A stretch of DNA of 64,000 nucleotides from Melitaea cinxia (GCF_905220565.1 NC_059422.1:5550001-5614000), one strand, 5' to 3'; counted from the stretch's first letter, positions 21,497-32,366 are shown. Notes: generated from the letters alone by a model not told the origin. Numbers and translations are program-made.

Positions 21497-22240
21497 AATC
21501 GTGTTTGCTCGCAAACGAAAAAAAAACCGACTTCAATTACATCGACGAGTAATACAACGTAGATCGACGAAAAAATAGTCAAGTAACTACGCGTTATCAA
21601 AGATTACTCAAAAAGTAGTTATCAGATCTCGATAAAATTTATATATGACCACATGACAAACATCAGCTTTTGATTAAATTAAAAATTATCAAAATCGGTA
21701 CACCCAGTAAAAAGTTATTACGGATTTTCGAGTTTCCCTCGATTTCTCTAGGATCCCATCATCAGATCCTGGTTTCCTTATCATGGTACCAAACTAGGGA
21801 TATTTTCTTTCCAACAAAAAAATAATTATCAAAATCGGTACACCCAATAAAAAGTTATTACGGATTTTTGAGAGTTTCCCTCGATTTCTCTAGGATCCTA
21901 TCATCAGATCCTGGTTTCCTTATCATGGTACCAAACTAGGGATATCCCCTTTCCAAGAAAAAGAGAATTATCAAAATCGGTACATCCAGTAGAAAGTTAT
22001 GCGGTATAATACAACGTAGGTCGACGAAAAAAGCGTCAAGTAAAAACGCATTATTAGATATAGCTCGAAAAGTAATTGTTACATCTCAAATAAATTTAAA
22101 TGGGACCAAATGACACACACCTTTCGATTAAAAATAAATTGTCGAAATCGGTCCACCCAGTCAAAAGTTCTGAAGTAACCATACATAAAAAAATACAGTC
22201 GAATTGAGAACCTCCTCCTTTTTTGGAAGTTGGTTAAAAA
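21497..22240 (+). mobile_element. Family G element with three internal units
   Basis: It begins TGTTTGCTCGCAAACGAAAA then AACCGACTTC and ends TTTGGAAGTTGGTTAAAAA. AATTATCAAAATCGGTACA recurs at about 21683, 21823 and 21965, so units of about 140 bp are in tandem; the G copy at 5621 has two. GTTTGCTCGCAAAC at the left end is a 6-bp hairpin. Confidence 0.8.
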
Positions 22241-22364
22241 CCAATATGTAAACGATATCAATTTGACATAACTTTGTCTAAGATGATCTTAATCGAAGAC
22301 GACCAAAAATTAAATCAAAGATATAGCTCCTATTAGCATATACTATCACGTCATCACGTCTATC

Positions 22365-22520
22365 GCGTTCTACTGCTGGGCATAGACCTCCCCAAGTTCG
22401 CGCCAAACATCCTGGTTTTCCGCAATCATCATCCAGCCTCCACCGGCAATATTACGTTAATCGTCAGTCTAGCGGACCGAAGGATGTCTCATACTGCGTT
22501 CAGTAAAACGCGGTCTCCTC
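22365..22520 (-). pseudogene. RTE-type LINE protein C-terminus, remnant
   Basis: On the minus strand one frame reads NIAGGGWMMIAENQDVWREL then GEVYAQQ, then a stop, then NAID. This is the conserved end of lepidopteran RTE-like endonuclease/reverse transcriptase proteins. Upstream (plus side) the frame decays. The A and S1 tails are derived from the same codons. Confidence 0.65.
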
Positions 22521-22639
22521 TCCAGCATAATATAACATTATTATCAGTGTGACACTTGATGACAATTGTTACTTCTGGTAAAGTTTAAAGTCATAAATCG
22601 CAGTAGGTATTGTTATAGATTTGTACCATTCTTTCATAT

Positions 22640-22712
22640 AGGCAAAACACATGAATTCACGCCATTTTTGGCGCGAACTTGTGGAGGCCTATGCGCGGTA
22701 GGCTGAAGTGAT
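22640..22712 (+). mobile_element. Family A tail
   Basis: AATTCACGCCATTTTTGGCG and CGAACTTGTGGAGGCCTATG, then GGTAGGCTGAAGTGATGA. About 20 bp of the usual tail are deleted. Confidence 0.7.
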
Positions 22713-23182
22713 GATTCTCTCATACGAAGAATCGTAGCGTTTTCTATCAGTAGGGTACTTAGAGACTGTCTCAGTTAATTATAAATCTTTCATAGATATA
22801 TATATTATGTGTGGTATTTTATTAATAAGTTAATAATAACGCAATATTGTCAAACTATACGTAACATTTAACGAAATTGTCACGTAGTAATTTAATAATG
22901 GGAAACTTAACAGATGTCTATCGAAAGTAATTAACTGTGAACCATTATTACGCCTCGACAATATTTTTGACAAATACTTTGAGCGTTTATTTGAGGAATT
23001 ATTTTATTTGTTTTTAATATGTTGTATTTGTTTTTTTTTTCTTTTATTGCGTCACTTTATAATAAATTGTCTTAGATTAGATCAATTCATATTATTTTTT
23101 CTTGAAGAGGAATATAAAAAATATTCCGACAATGTTGTTAATGATTGACGTCAATTTAAAAAACAAATTAAAATATTGTTTT
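22713..23182. other. AT-rich stretch, nothing recognised
   Basis: No repeat terminus or gene is supported. Confidence 0.4.
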
Positions 23183-23251
23183 AGCATTATCTACTGGACA
23201 CAGCGATTAAATCTTGAAACGAAAAAATTTAAAGAATTAAACGAAACATTA
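23183..23251 (+). CDS. Candidate 69-nt exon, unknown
   Basis: An acceptor AAATATTGTTTTAG is followed by 69 nt and a donor AAG/GTACAT. The in-phase peptide is IIYWTQRLNLETKKFKELNE then TLR, helical and charged. The composition would suit a chemoreceptor or coiled coil, but that is a guess. No neighbouring exon was found on this strand. Confidence 0.25.
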
Positions 23252-24027
23252 AGGTACATTAGTTTACACAGATTAGTACAACTTTAAGTTGTATTCAACA
23301 AAATACCTAAATAATAAATGCATAAAACCCAATTACACAAAATTAAAATAAAATAAAATAGCTATACTATATTTCTGTAACTACAATTATAAAAATTCAA
23401 TAGCACAGATAAAATAATTCTCATTTCATAGATCAAATAAAACCTACTTTCTTATAATACTCCTCGAAAACCATTAAATATAAATGAAAAAATTGACATC
23501 GATCGCGCCAAATCGTCACAAAACGGACGATCGTGCAATTTACCGCCATTTTGCGTCACAAAGACGACAATTTCAATAGTAATAATAAATAAGGATCAAA
23601 TTACGAACAAATTGTCTTATTAGTCGATAATTTACTATCCAACTTATTATTTGTTTGCATCTTTACAAAATATTTCATACAACTGTTATTTACCTAAATC
23701 GCCGAAATTCAGGGACGCGTATAACCTCAGAACGAGAGCACTAAATTTGATAATTCTTCGTTTTTGGTTTCGTTATCGTCAGAATAAGGTTTTTGCAAAA
23801 TAAATCTTAAGAAAAATAGACATAATTACAAAAATAAATACAGCGTTATAAGCTCCGCCGGGTAAGCTGGTCTTCTTGATATACAACCGTTTCCAATAAT
23901 CTACCGTTTGACACTTTTTGACACTGAAGCTTAGGTCAAAATTATTTCTCTGGTAAGCGATTTCAGAGATAGATTGAAAATCGAAAATGGCCGTTAATCT
24001 TTTACTTATTAAGTACCTTATTGCACA
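23252..24027. other. Stretch without a recognised gene
   Basis: A CpG-containing patch (ACAAAACGGACGATCGTGCA, CCGCCATTTTGCGTCAC) lies at 23500-23570. No gene or repeat is supported. Confidence 0.35.
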
Positions 24028-24066
24028 TTTTTTTTTATGTCAAATAGGCAGGCATTTGACCACAAC

Positions 24067-25595
24067 TCACCTGATGTTAAGTGACGATGCGGTCGAAGGT
24101 GGAGCATGCCTTCCTAATAACAGCCTATTCACTCTGGCCTTGAAGGCACCCAGATTGTATCGTTCGGGAAACACAGACGCGGGCAACGAGTTCCATTCCT
24201 TAGCTGTGCGCATCAGGAAAGTAGTGCCAAAGCGTTTTGTGCGCGTAGGTGGCATATCGATGACATAAGGATGGAACGATCGACCGCACCTAGTGTTCCG
24301 ATGGCGGAAGGTTGTTGGGGGAATTAGATCGTGCAATTCCTTCGCACACTCACCGAAATATATTTTGTAGAACACCGACAGACGAGCTACCCTACACCGA
24401 TGATCGAGACTCTGCAACTCGGTGTCTGTCAGAGTAGGGTCACCTATGAGTCTCTTAGCTCGTTTTTCCACCGAGTCCAAAGTTGCCAGTTGGTATTTGG
24501 CGTATCCATCACAAAGATGGCAGCAATACTCCATACAAGACCGAACTTGTGCTTGATATAGTTGAAGCAGCTGTTCCGGAGTGAAGTAACGCCTGACCTT
24601 AGAGAGAATACCTAGTTTTTTTGCTGCAGTTTTTGCTTTGGACTCGATGTGTGGCCCAAACTTCAGATTGGACGATAGCTCTACACCGAGGAGCTGTAGG
24701 GAGTCGGTAATTTCCACAGAAACATCCCGGAAAGTCGGAGCCAGGTGTAAAGGGCTCCGTTTAGAGGAGAACACACACGCCTGTGTTTTTGTAGTGTTAA
24801 ACGTGACCAGATTAGCATCGCCCCATTCGGAGACTGCCTGGAGGGCGACGTTCAAGCAGCTGACCATATCCTCTCGACAAGACTGGAAAACATCCTTACT
24901 AGCCCTTGCACTCGAAAAGTATCTGTCCGTCACTGTGCTGTCGTCAGCATACCCAAAGGTACCGAGGACGAGCAGATCGTTAATATTCAGCAGGAAGAGG
25001 GTAGCGGACAAGGCTGATCCCTGAGGAACACCGGCGTCGATAGCCTTTTGGTTCGACGAGTACCCGTCAAGGACAACTTGTATTGAACGTTCGCTCAGGA
25101 AGTCAGAAATCCAAGTGCAAAGGCTAGGTGGAATACCATATGAAGGAAGCTTGCTTATAAGGCTCGCGTGCCAAACCCTGTCAAAGGTCTTCGAGATATC
25201 GAGAGACACGGTAAGTGCTTCGCTGTGTTTGTCAATGGCCTCACTCCATATATGTGTAGAATACACTAGAAGGTCCCCAGTCGAACGGTACTGGTGGAAA
25301 CCGTACTGCCGGTCGCTGAGGAGATCGTTACCTTCCAAGTGGGCCAAGTGTTTGTTGTTCAGTGCACGTTCCATAGTCTTACAGAGTATGGAAATGACCG
25401 AGATCGGACGGTAATTGACAGGGTCTGCACGACTACCTTTTTTGGGCACAGGCTGCACGTTGGCAAGCTTCCAAGACTTCGGCATTTTGCCAGTCTTAAG
25501 TGACAGGCGGTACAGGCGTGTAAGAGGTGGAGACAACTCAGGGGTACATGTACGCAGGACTATCGCTGGTACCGTCTGGTCCGCTGGCCTTGTTC
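24067..25595 (-). pseudogene. L1 reverse transcriptase domain
   Basis: An open frame of 516 codons (24067-25617); its first eight codons come from the inserted SINE. Reverse transcriptase motifs are in order: NYRPISVIS near residue 68, LDISKTFD near 139 with the first catalytic aspartate, AGVPQGSALS near 195, and FGYADDS near 222 with the catalytic pair. The C-terminal region has the conserved TAKEWNSLPASVFP and YNLGAFKARVNRLLL blocks. It would copy the LINE RNA at the target site in the nucleus. A frame change next to the SINE separates it from the NKASGPDG motif upstream. A homologous 3' end is at 58722. Confidence 0.9.
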
Positions 25596-25979
25596 GCTTC
25601 AGCCTGTAATATCCCACTACTGGGCATAGACCTCTTTCCCCATGTAGGAGAAGAATTAGAGCTTAATCCACCACGCTGCTCCAATGCGGGTTGGCGGATA
25701 TATTCCCTACTATGAGTAACGATCGCTATCAGGTGTACATGATAAGAACCGGGACCGACGGCTTAACGTGCACGTCGAGGTACGGTGGGGAAACCAACAA
25801 GGACTGCACAAACACCCAGACCACGGCAAACACCTGTATGGCCAATACAAATGTTTGTCATGTGCGGGGATCGAACCCGCAACCGCCAGCGCAACAGGTA
25901 CAATCCATGGCTGTAACCGTTGCGCCAACTCGGTGTCATCTTTACACTTTCTCGGTTCACCTCGGTGTCGGCCTTGTTC
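25586..25979. repeat. 10-bp target duplication around the S1 insertion
   Basis: GGCCTTGTTC occurs at 25586-25595 and again at 25970-25979, directly at both ends of the SINE. This proves the SINE inserted into L1 after L1 was in place. Confidence 0.9.
25596..25969 (-). mobile_element. S1 (Metulj-like) SINE inside the LINE
   Basis: The head on the minus strand reads GAGTTGGCGCAACGGTTACA and the B box is GGTTCGATCCCCG, typical of a Pol III tRNA-type promoter. The body contains TTAAGCCGTCGGTCCCGG and the tail GGGATATTACAGGCTGAAGC. Its 5' end carries about 33 extra bases that begin GACACCGAGG, a near-duplicate of the head start GACACCGAG. Confidence 0.9.
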
Positions 25980-26623
25980 ACGTCTAGAGTTTGCAGGATT
26001 TTACGGACCTCTTTTTGGCCTATGCGTACTTCTGCCATAATGCAGTCAGCACGAGTTGAGATTGGTGGAGCTTTTCCTGCAACATCCAGACGCGAGTTCT
26101 CAGCAAAAAGAGATGCAAACAAATCCGCTTTCTCCTTTGCAGAGTGGGCCAGTGATCCATCAGTCCTCAGCAATGGTGGAAGTGACGGCCGACAAAAGTA
26201 AGATTCAACGGCTTTTGCGAGGGACCAAAACGCTTTGCCCCCAGAAGGGTAAGAAGCTAGTTTGGCCCCAATGCGGCTGATATGGTTGAATCTAGCCCTG
26301 CATAACGTCCTTTTACATGACTTGGCGGCTTGGTTAAAATCTTTCTTCAAATTCCGAGAACCCGGAGACTTGCGCGCTCGAGCTTCAGCCCATGCAGTGT
26401 ATGCCGACCGCTTTTTGGCTTCTGCACGATAGCAGTCCGCATCAAACCATGGGCGAGCTTTTCCATTCGTTGCTACGTCAGAGTATGGTATAAAATATTC
26501 CATACCCTGGCGTGTAACCGCGGTAATGGCTTCAGCGCAGCTCGACGGATCATCAGAAGAAAAGCATACCTCTCGCCAAGGATAGGACGAGAAAAAGTGA
26601 CGCATCTCATCCCAATCTGCTGC
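25970..26623 (-). pseudogene. L1 linker between endonuclease and RT
   Basis: In frame with the endonuclease but separated by TAG at 26624-26626. It reads AADWDEMRHFFSSYPWREVC after the stop and ends KEVRKILQTLDVNKA at the SINE, the conserved lead-in to the RT domain (NKA-SGPDG). The last residues of the 280-codon frame (25763-26605) are SINE sequence. Confidence 0.85.
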
Positions 26624-27373
26624 CTAGTATCGCCACACCCGTCTTGGGCCACATGGGGCTTCTTCGGGTGGGGAACAGACGGATATAGATTTTACCAGAT
26701 AGTGGTCAGAAGTACCCAGTGGTGCAAGAACTGTTATTGAGTAACTGTCTGGATCAGTTGTTAAAAATAGGTCTAAGCAGTTGGCGGTATGAGAGTCTAC
26801 GTCTGGTACCCTGGTAGCACAAGTTACAAGCTGGGTGAGGTCTAGCGTCAAGGCTAGTTTACGCACTTCTCTCCCAGCATGGTCGGTCACCTGGTATGGG
26901 TACAGCCACTCCTGGTGGTGGGCGTTGAAGTCCCCCAGGATGACTAACTGTGCCGAAGGGTAACGCTCTCGAGCCTTATCCGCCGTTAGGGTAAGATGGG
27001 CACATAACTGAGTTGTTTCCACGTCTCCACTGTGCGAACGGTAGACACAGGCATACAGGATTTTCTCCTGTCCTGTGTCCACCAGAACCCATAGGATGGA
27101 GTAACTGGATGTCTCAAGGTGCTTAAGATGCTTGATGCAAATGTCATCACGGACGTACACACAGACTCCGGCACGAGGTATGAACCTGTGCTCCAGAGAA
27201 TACCCGGGGCAGCTGAGGTACGCCGTGTCAGCCGGACATCTGATCTGCGTCTCAGTGAGGAATAGCAGCTGCGGTTTTTCTGTTTCTAGGTGGTGGATGC
27301 TAGAGAGGTGCACTTTCAATGGGAGGACGTGCAGCCGCTGTGTATACCTTTTTTTAGTTTTGTGTGCTTTCAT
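26624..27373 (-). pseudogene. L1 endonuclease domain (APE/EEP type)
   Basis: 249 residues with the exonuclease-endonuclease-phosphatase signature: PQLLFLTETQI with the metal-binding glutamate, VILGDFNAHHQEW, NCLDLFLTTD, and the final GTSDHYLV with the catalytic histidine. It would nick target DNA to prime reverse transcription. It ends at an in-frame amber codon after GPRRVWRY, where relatives continue. The N-terminus appears shortened. Confidence 0.9.
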
Positions 27374-27940
27374 GGGGAGTGAATAGGTGCTGGGGAACGC
27401 GAACTGGACGAGGCGGCATCCTACCTACCAGGTGTCAGACTCAACACCGCCGCACGGAGGGAGCCGGACGCGGAGACCGCGGGGCGCCCGAGCCCCCCCA
27501 GAATGGCTACCTGGTCCTCCCTTCCGGTCGCCAACCGGCAAGGTAGATCATTCTGGGATTTTTCGTCAGGTGGCGGGGCAGCCTTTCACAGGTGGCTATC
27601 CTGCTACTTGGGCCCCCAACTTCCTACGGTCGGCCAGCGGCGGCACCGTGCCTCGGATCCCGCTACCCTCCGAAGCCAGGCACCCGATGCGGCAGTGATG
27701 AGCAGACAGAATCGGTCACATAGAGTGCCACAACTACCCAGACACATCCCCCAAAAAGGCTGCTCTGGGACCCGCCCCGGAACACGGTGATTGCCGTTTG
27801 GCGGCGCGACTTTACCCAGAGGGTGGTAATCAAGCCACGGTCAAAGCCTACCACCGCAAAAATTTTGTCGGCTCTTACGACAGGCCTTCTTGCCGGGCCG
27901 TAGGAAATCGTATTCTACTGCCCGTCCCTACACGGGGAAA
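27374..27940 (-). mobile_element. L1 GC-rich leader
   Basis: Much richer in GC than the flanks, with no convincing ORF1. Open frames on both strands here are by-products of the composition. It probably held the internal promoter. The 5' border is set by the drop in GC at about 27940. Confidence 0.55.
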
Positions 27941-28079
27941 AACATTTACAGTTACATAAAGAAATTAACAATATTAACTTCAGAAACAATAGTTATTAAC
28001 TTAACTTTAAAAATTGCTAATAACATTTATGTGTTAAAGGTGACATTTTTCCATAGCCACTCTCTGTCATAAATCGGGA

Positions 28080-28203
28080 GGTTAATCGACTTACCCCTAA
28101 TACTTTCGGATCTATCGGCATCCTATAACACTTTCAGCTCAGGGTCCCATTTAAGTTTGAGTACTTTTCGAGCCATATCTAATAATGCTTATTTACTTGA
28201 TTA
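28080..28203 (-). mobile_element. Family G fragment
   Basis: GTCCCATTTAAGTTTGAGTA and TTTTCGAGCCATATCTAATA then ATGCTTATTTACTTGA are reversed G sequence, cut by the S1 SINE that follows. Confidence 0.6.
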
Positions 28204-28561
28204 TGACGCGGCGTTGGCGCAACGGTCACAGCCATGGATTGTACCTGTTGCGCTGGCGGTTGCGGGTTGGATTCCCGCACATGACAAACATTTGTATCGG
28301 CCACACAGATATTATGAGATTATTATTGCCGTGGTCTAGGTTTGTGCAGTCCTTGTTGGTTTCCCCACCGTGCCTCGACGTGCACGTTAAGCCGTCGGTC
28401 CCGGTTGTTATCATGTACACCTGAAAGCGGTCGTTACTCATAGTAGGGTATATATCTGCAAACCCGCTTTAGAGCAGCGTGGTGGACTAAGCTCTGATCC
28501 TTCTCCTACATGGGGAAAAGTGCCTATGTTCAGCAGTGGGATATTTCAGACTGAAGTGTAA
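28204..28561 (+). mobile_element. S1 SINE, full length
   Basis: The head GCGTTGGCGCAACGGTCACA is at the start and the B box is mutated (GGTTGGATTCCCG). The tail is GGGATATTTCAGACTGAAG. Several small frames across it are by-products. Confidence 0.85.
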
Positions 28562-28724
28562 GCGTGAACTGATATAATTTTTTTAATTCTCATCCATAAA
28601 ATCCTGGGTTTGGTTATACAGATACACAAAAAAAAAAAAAGAATTTTACAGTTTGGTACAATAGTTCGTAAGCTTACGCGTACATACATTTTACGATTCC
28701 TTTTTTGTTTATATAAATTGTGTG

Positions 28725-28809
28725 TGCGGATCGTCCTGGCAGGCGTGAGGGCTTGTGGGAAGGAAGGAGGCGTATGCCCAGTTGTGGAATATTACAGGCT
28801 GAAGCGATA
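28725..28809 (+). mobile_element. S1 tail fragment
   Basis: GGAGGCGTATGCCCAGTTGT and GGAATATTACAGGCTGAAGC are a decayed S1 3' end. Confidence 0.6.
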
Positions 28810-30566
28810 ACCTATTTGCTATTCTAAGGCTTTACGTACTGTAATTTTTTTTACTATTTTACCCTAAAACCACTCACCACTCATTTTTTTTTAAATTAAC
28901 ATAGTTATTTTTATTACTAAAATTACTTAAAAACAGGGTCTTGTGATCAAGACATTCATAGATAACGTTGAAACATCGAGCTCCTCAAAATGAAAATGAA
29001 AAACATGGTAATTTTTCCATTTTTAATGATTTTAGTAAAAATGTTTAATTTTTTTTTTCACAAAAAAAAAACATAAAATATTGGACATATTTTACACCGA
29101 CGTTTTAAAAATGAATTTTTAAATAAAATCCACAAAAAAAAAAAGTTTCAAACTTTAGAGGTCGAGTCATTAAAAAGTTTTAAATTAAAAAGGATTTATA
29201 TCATGAACATTATCCTCACTACCTCCGTAAGTTAAAATTTTTTTCTGGTTTTGTTCGTGTTTAATAATAAAATAAATAGTTTATATGATTTTTATGTTCG
29301 AGTTAGTCGTTACTTTATACTCGTAGACTATAAGATTTTCAAAAATAATACAGTTTGATTGATTGGATACGGTAGTTGAAAATATAGCGTTTAAGCCCGT
29401 CTAATATTAAAATAAATAAAAAATAAAATTATTTTTTATATTATTACACCTGTAATCGATAGGCAATTACCTTAAACAAATAAAAACAAATAAAAGAACT
29501 TATATAAGACATACTAAATAACTTGAATATCCAGATTGTAAATACGATATGATTGTACAGAATAAAGCCATTCAGTGTCAGGCTTTATGACGTCATCAGT
29601 AATCCAAAATGGCGGACAACTTTTACCTCCTGTAGTCTTTTATTCGGTAACGTTCGCTACATTTTTCACAGTGTAAATTGATTTTTCATGTTTCACAAAG
29701 GCGCACCTTTAATTCGATTCCGGGGCTTCGGATATCACAATAAATTTGATTTACAACGAATCATAATAAAAAACGCGGAGTCAACATTTTTTTTTATCAG
29801 AGTCTAAAAGTTATATTGAATGTTTGAAATCAACTCTTCGTTGTATGACCTTTAGTTCAATTTGACACAATTTCTTTGACAGATGTGTAATTGACAAGAC
29901 ACAATGATGCGAATCCAACCTCAAATAAATTTTAATGGTAATTTAAATGGTATTCATTTCGATATGAGCTCATTCCGTTTCATTATTAGAAAATGGTTCA
30001 ATATTATGGGATTATTCCTGCCACAAAATAGAGTTATATGACAGAAAAATGTATCGATTTTTAATGCGAAACTTTTTGATCCAAACAAAAATGAATTGAG
30101 ACAACAAGGTATATATTATAAATTGGATGTAGTACTTCACTTAACCTTTGATAAAACATTATCACCATTTTTTTCGAAATGGTAAGCGATAAAAGTAGAC
30201 AGGAACTAAGGAACTCGTATCACTAGATTGTAACTGCCATTACTCGGCTCTTTTTCAAAGAACTCTCTTCATAATTCGTATAAATATCTACAATAATGTA
30301 CAAAATTACTTAGAAAGTTAACATTGACGTTTATAAATTATAAATTTAAGAATAGATTATTTAGAAATTAAACGTAATGTCGTTTCTTTGAACGACTTAC
30401 TACCATATAAACTCAGATAAAGTAGTTAAATTCCTATAACTCCCACGCAAACTTCAACAATGAATTTTAGGATAAATTATAGAGATAGGAAAGAAAACAC
30501 AAAAACCTAAAGATATTCATTTCTTATTACACTTAAAATGATGCTTTTAAGCTTTAAATTCTGTGT
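28810..30566. other. Long stretch without a recognised gene or repeat
   Basis: The largest stretch without obvious repeats. It is AT-rich with A and T runs at 29040-29150. 29570-29720 is less AT-rich and holds the CRE and YY1-like motifs listed separately. A short open frame from an ATG at about 29965 (MSSFRFIIRKWFNIMGLFLP) is too short to support. Confidence 0.4.
29588..29615. promoter_or_regulatory. CRE and YY1/PHO-like motifs
   Basis: TGACGTCA, the palindromic cyclic-AMP response element, is at 29588-29595. AAAATGGCGG, a close match to the YY1/Pleiohomeotic site, is at 29606-29615. Both are 10 bp apart in a patch that looks unique. This could be an enhancer or promoter, but motif matches alone are weak evidence. 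Confidence 0.3.
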
Positions 30567-30955
30567 GGTTACTGCAATGAAGAATATAGCCACCCCCTCT
30601 CTTCCCGTGGGTGTCGTAAAAGGCGAGGAAGGGATAACACAGTTCCACTACCACCTTGGAACTTAAAAAGCCAACCGATGGCGGGATAACCCTCCAACTG
30701 CTGGCTTTTTAAATGCATAGACCGAGGACGGGCAGCTGCGTCTTCGGTGCGACAAAGTCAGCCCTGCGGTCACCAACCCCCCTTAGTCTTAGGCCTGTGC
30801 ATTTCAAAGCCAGCAGTTGGTAGGTTATCCCGCCATCGGTCGGCTGTTAAGTTCCAAGGTGGTAGCGGAACTGTGTTATCCCTTAGTCGCCTCTTACGAC
30901 ACCCACGGGAAGAGAGGGGGTGGCTATATTCTTTAGTACCGTAGCCACACAGTAC
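30567..30955. mobile_element. Family A copy as a large inverted repeat
   Basis: It begins CTGTGTGGTTACTGCAATGA and ends TAGTACCGTAGCCACACAG. The left arm reads family A in sense to about 30785 and the right arm reads it antisense from about 30790. Arms of about 170 bp match imperfectly. Both outer ends are the conserved A 5' end, and the RTE-like tail is missing. Confidence 0.75.
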
Positions 30956-31399
30956 AACTTCTAGAACTTCTAGAAATTACTATCTTTATAAATCGAGAAA
31001 ATTCTATTTAAAATTACAAAGTATTGAACATTAAAACCACTAACATTACCCATTGAATAATTTAAAAGAAAATTGATTTTCAAATGCAAAACAAAAATAA
31101 AAAAATTGATATTCATTTGAAAGGCAATATTAATATTCGTCTGGATGTGTTTGGGTGAATAAGTTTATTTATAAAATAATTCATAGATTTCCATGAAAGC
31201 GTTTTGAAATACATTTAAAGTTCAACGCGACTTTCGTCTGTCTGTGCAAAATTTTAATGCCCGCTTCCACTGAGGCGTTATTTAATATGACATTAAAATT
31301 ATTATTGAAATCTCATTCGATAAAATAACATAAAAGAATGTTTTTATAAAAGGATGATTTATAGTTCTTTAATAGTTATCGCGTCTAAAATAAAATATT
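30956..31399. other. AT-rich stretch, nothing recognised
   Basis: No gene or repeat terminus is supported. Confidence 0.4.
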
Positions 31400-31620
31400 T
31401 TATGACTAGGCGTCTCGCACGAGTTCACACGCGTGCAGTTGTAACACTAGAGTTACATATTATACTCGCTATGTCCCGTGGCTTCACACGCATTAATTTG
31501 AGGAAAAAATGGCCTATGGTCTTCCATGGTGAATGGACTATAAAATGGAGAAGAATATATATAAGAGAATTTTGAGATAGGCGGGTTTAAACAAACTTTT
31601 CAGCTTTATAATATTATTAT
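31400..31620 (-). mobile_element. Helitron-like repeat (shares end with 37235)
   Basis: ATGTCCCGTGGCTTCACACG and ATTAATTTGAGGAAAAAATG are the reverse complement of the end at 37290-37332. The 73-residue frame through it is not a gene. Confidence 0.5.
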
Positions 31621-31914
31621 AGATGAAACGATTTGATAAAAATCTAATAATATTATAACAAATTTTTAAAATATACAATAGTACATATGTAAGTAAACAT
31701 ATCTAGATAATTTTTGCTGTACTCATCATACATATCATATGCTTCAAATTATTTAGGTGTATCATTTTCTTCAATGTGTGTAAAAAGCTAAAACAACAAA
31801 AAATAAAAAAAAGCTGGTGTGTAGTCAAGATCAAAATGGAAAATAGATTTATTTAAATATGCTTCAAAAGCACCTTTGTATCGTCATCTCAAAAACTAAA
31901 ATTTTAAAATGAAT

Positions 31915-32070
31915 CTACCACAGATTCAGAATGTAGATTCAGCAAAAAAGGAACCGGTAAGAAATGTACTGTGTTAACACAGATTTGGCAATATCTTGCA
32001 TGAAATACAGTGTCACTAAATCCATACACCTTTATCATTTATGTACTTTTGTACCGAATAATAATATTTA
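31915..32070 (+). mobile_element. Family F repeat
   Basis: CACAGATTCAGAATGTAGAT, TTTGGCAATATCTTGCATGA and CACCTTTATCATTTATGTAC in family order. Confidence 0.65.
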
Positions 32071-32194
32071 ACTATTAATTTATTTTTAATACAAACTTTA
32101 AATAGTAACTGCATGTATCAAAGGCACAATTAACTACGTGATACACGTAAAAATTATATTAACTATGTCAGTTTCTTGTTTTTCAAAATGGTTA

Positions 32195-32322
32195 TATATA
32201 TACTAGGGTGGCAAACAAGCTTAGGGCCAGACTGATAGTAAGCATTTACAGTAGCCTAAGGACGCTTGAAATACCAGAAGTATCACAAGCGTTTTTCCTA
32301 CCCTCCCTCCGACGTTCACCAG
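32195..32322 (-). mobile_element. S2 fragment
   Basis: CTAGGGTGGCAAACAAGCTT, AAGCATTTACAGTAGCCTAA and TACCAGAAGTATCACAAGCG match the S2 3' half, reversed. Confidence 0.6.
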
Positions 32323-32366
32323 AAACTAAGGCTCAAATTAGAACAGGCTATACTAGATCTGCACAA

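Larger units (their letters stand above)
24028..27940 (-). mobile_element. L1: jockey/CR1-like non-LTR retrotransposon, dead
   Basis: Minus-strand LINE, the largest element in the window. The order from its 5' end is a GC-rich leader (about 27374-27940), endonuclease (26624-27373), linker (25970-26623), S1 insertion (25596-25969), reverse transcriptase (24067-25595), and a 3' end with an A-run at about 24028-24036. No ORF1 is recognisable in the 570-bp leader. It is inactivated by an in-frame stop, a frameshift and the SINE. The clade is given broadly because jockey and CR1 cannot be separated by eye. Confidence 0.9.

Noticed and set aside
25596..25969. tRNA genes at GGTTCGATCCC-type B boxes (also 28204, 42617, 45072, 47546, 54805)
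   Set aside because: These are heads of S1 SINEs: the same body and tail follow each, and the cloverleaf is degenerate.
27374..27940. ORF1 of the LINE
   Set aside because: No zinc-knuckle or other nucleocapsid motif is visible, and frames here are short and open on both strands.
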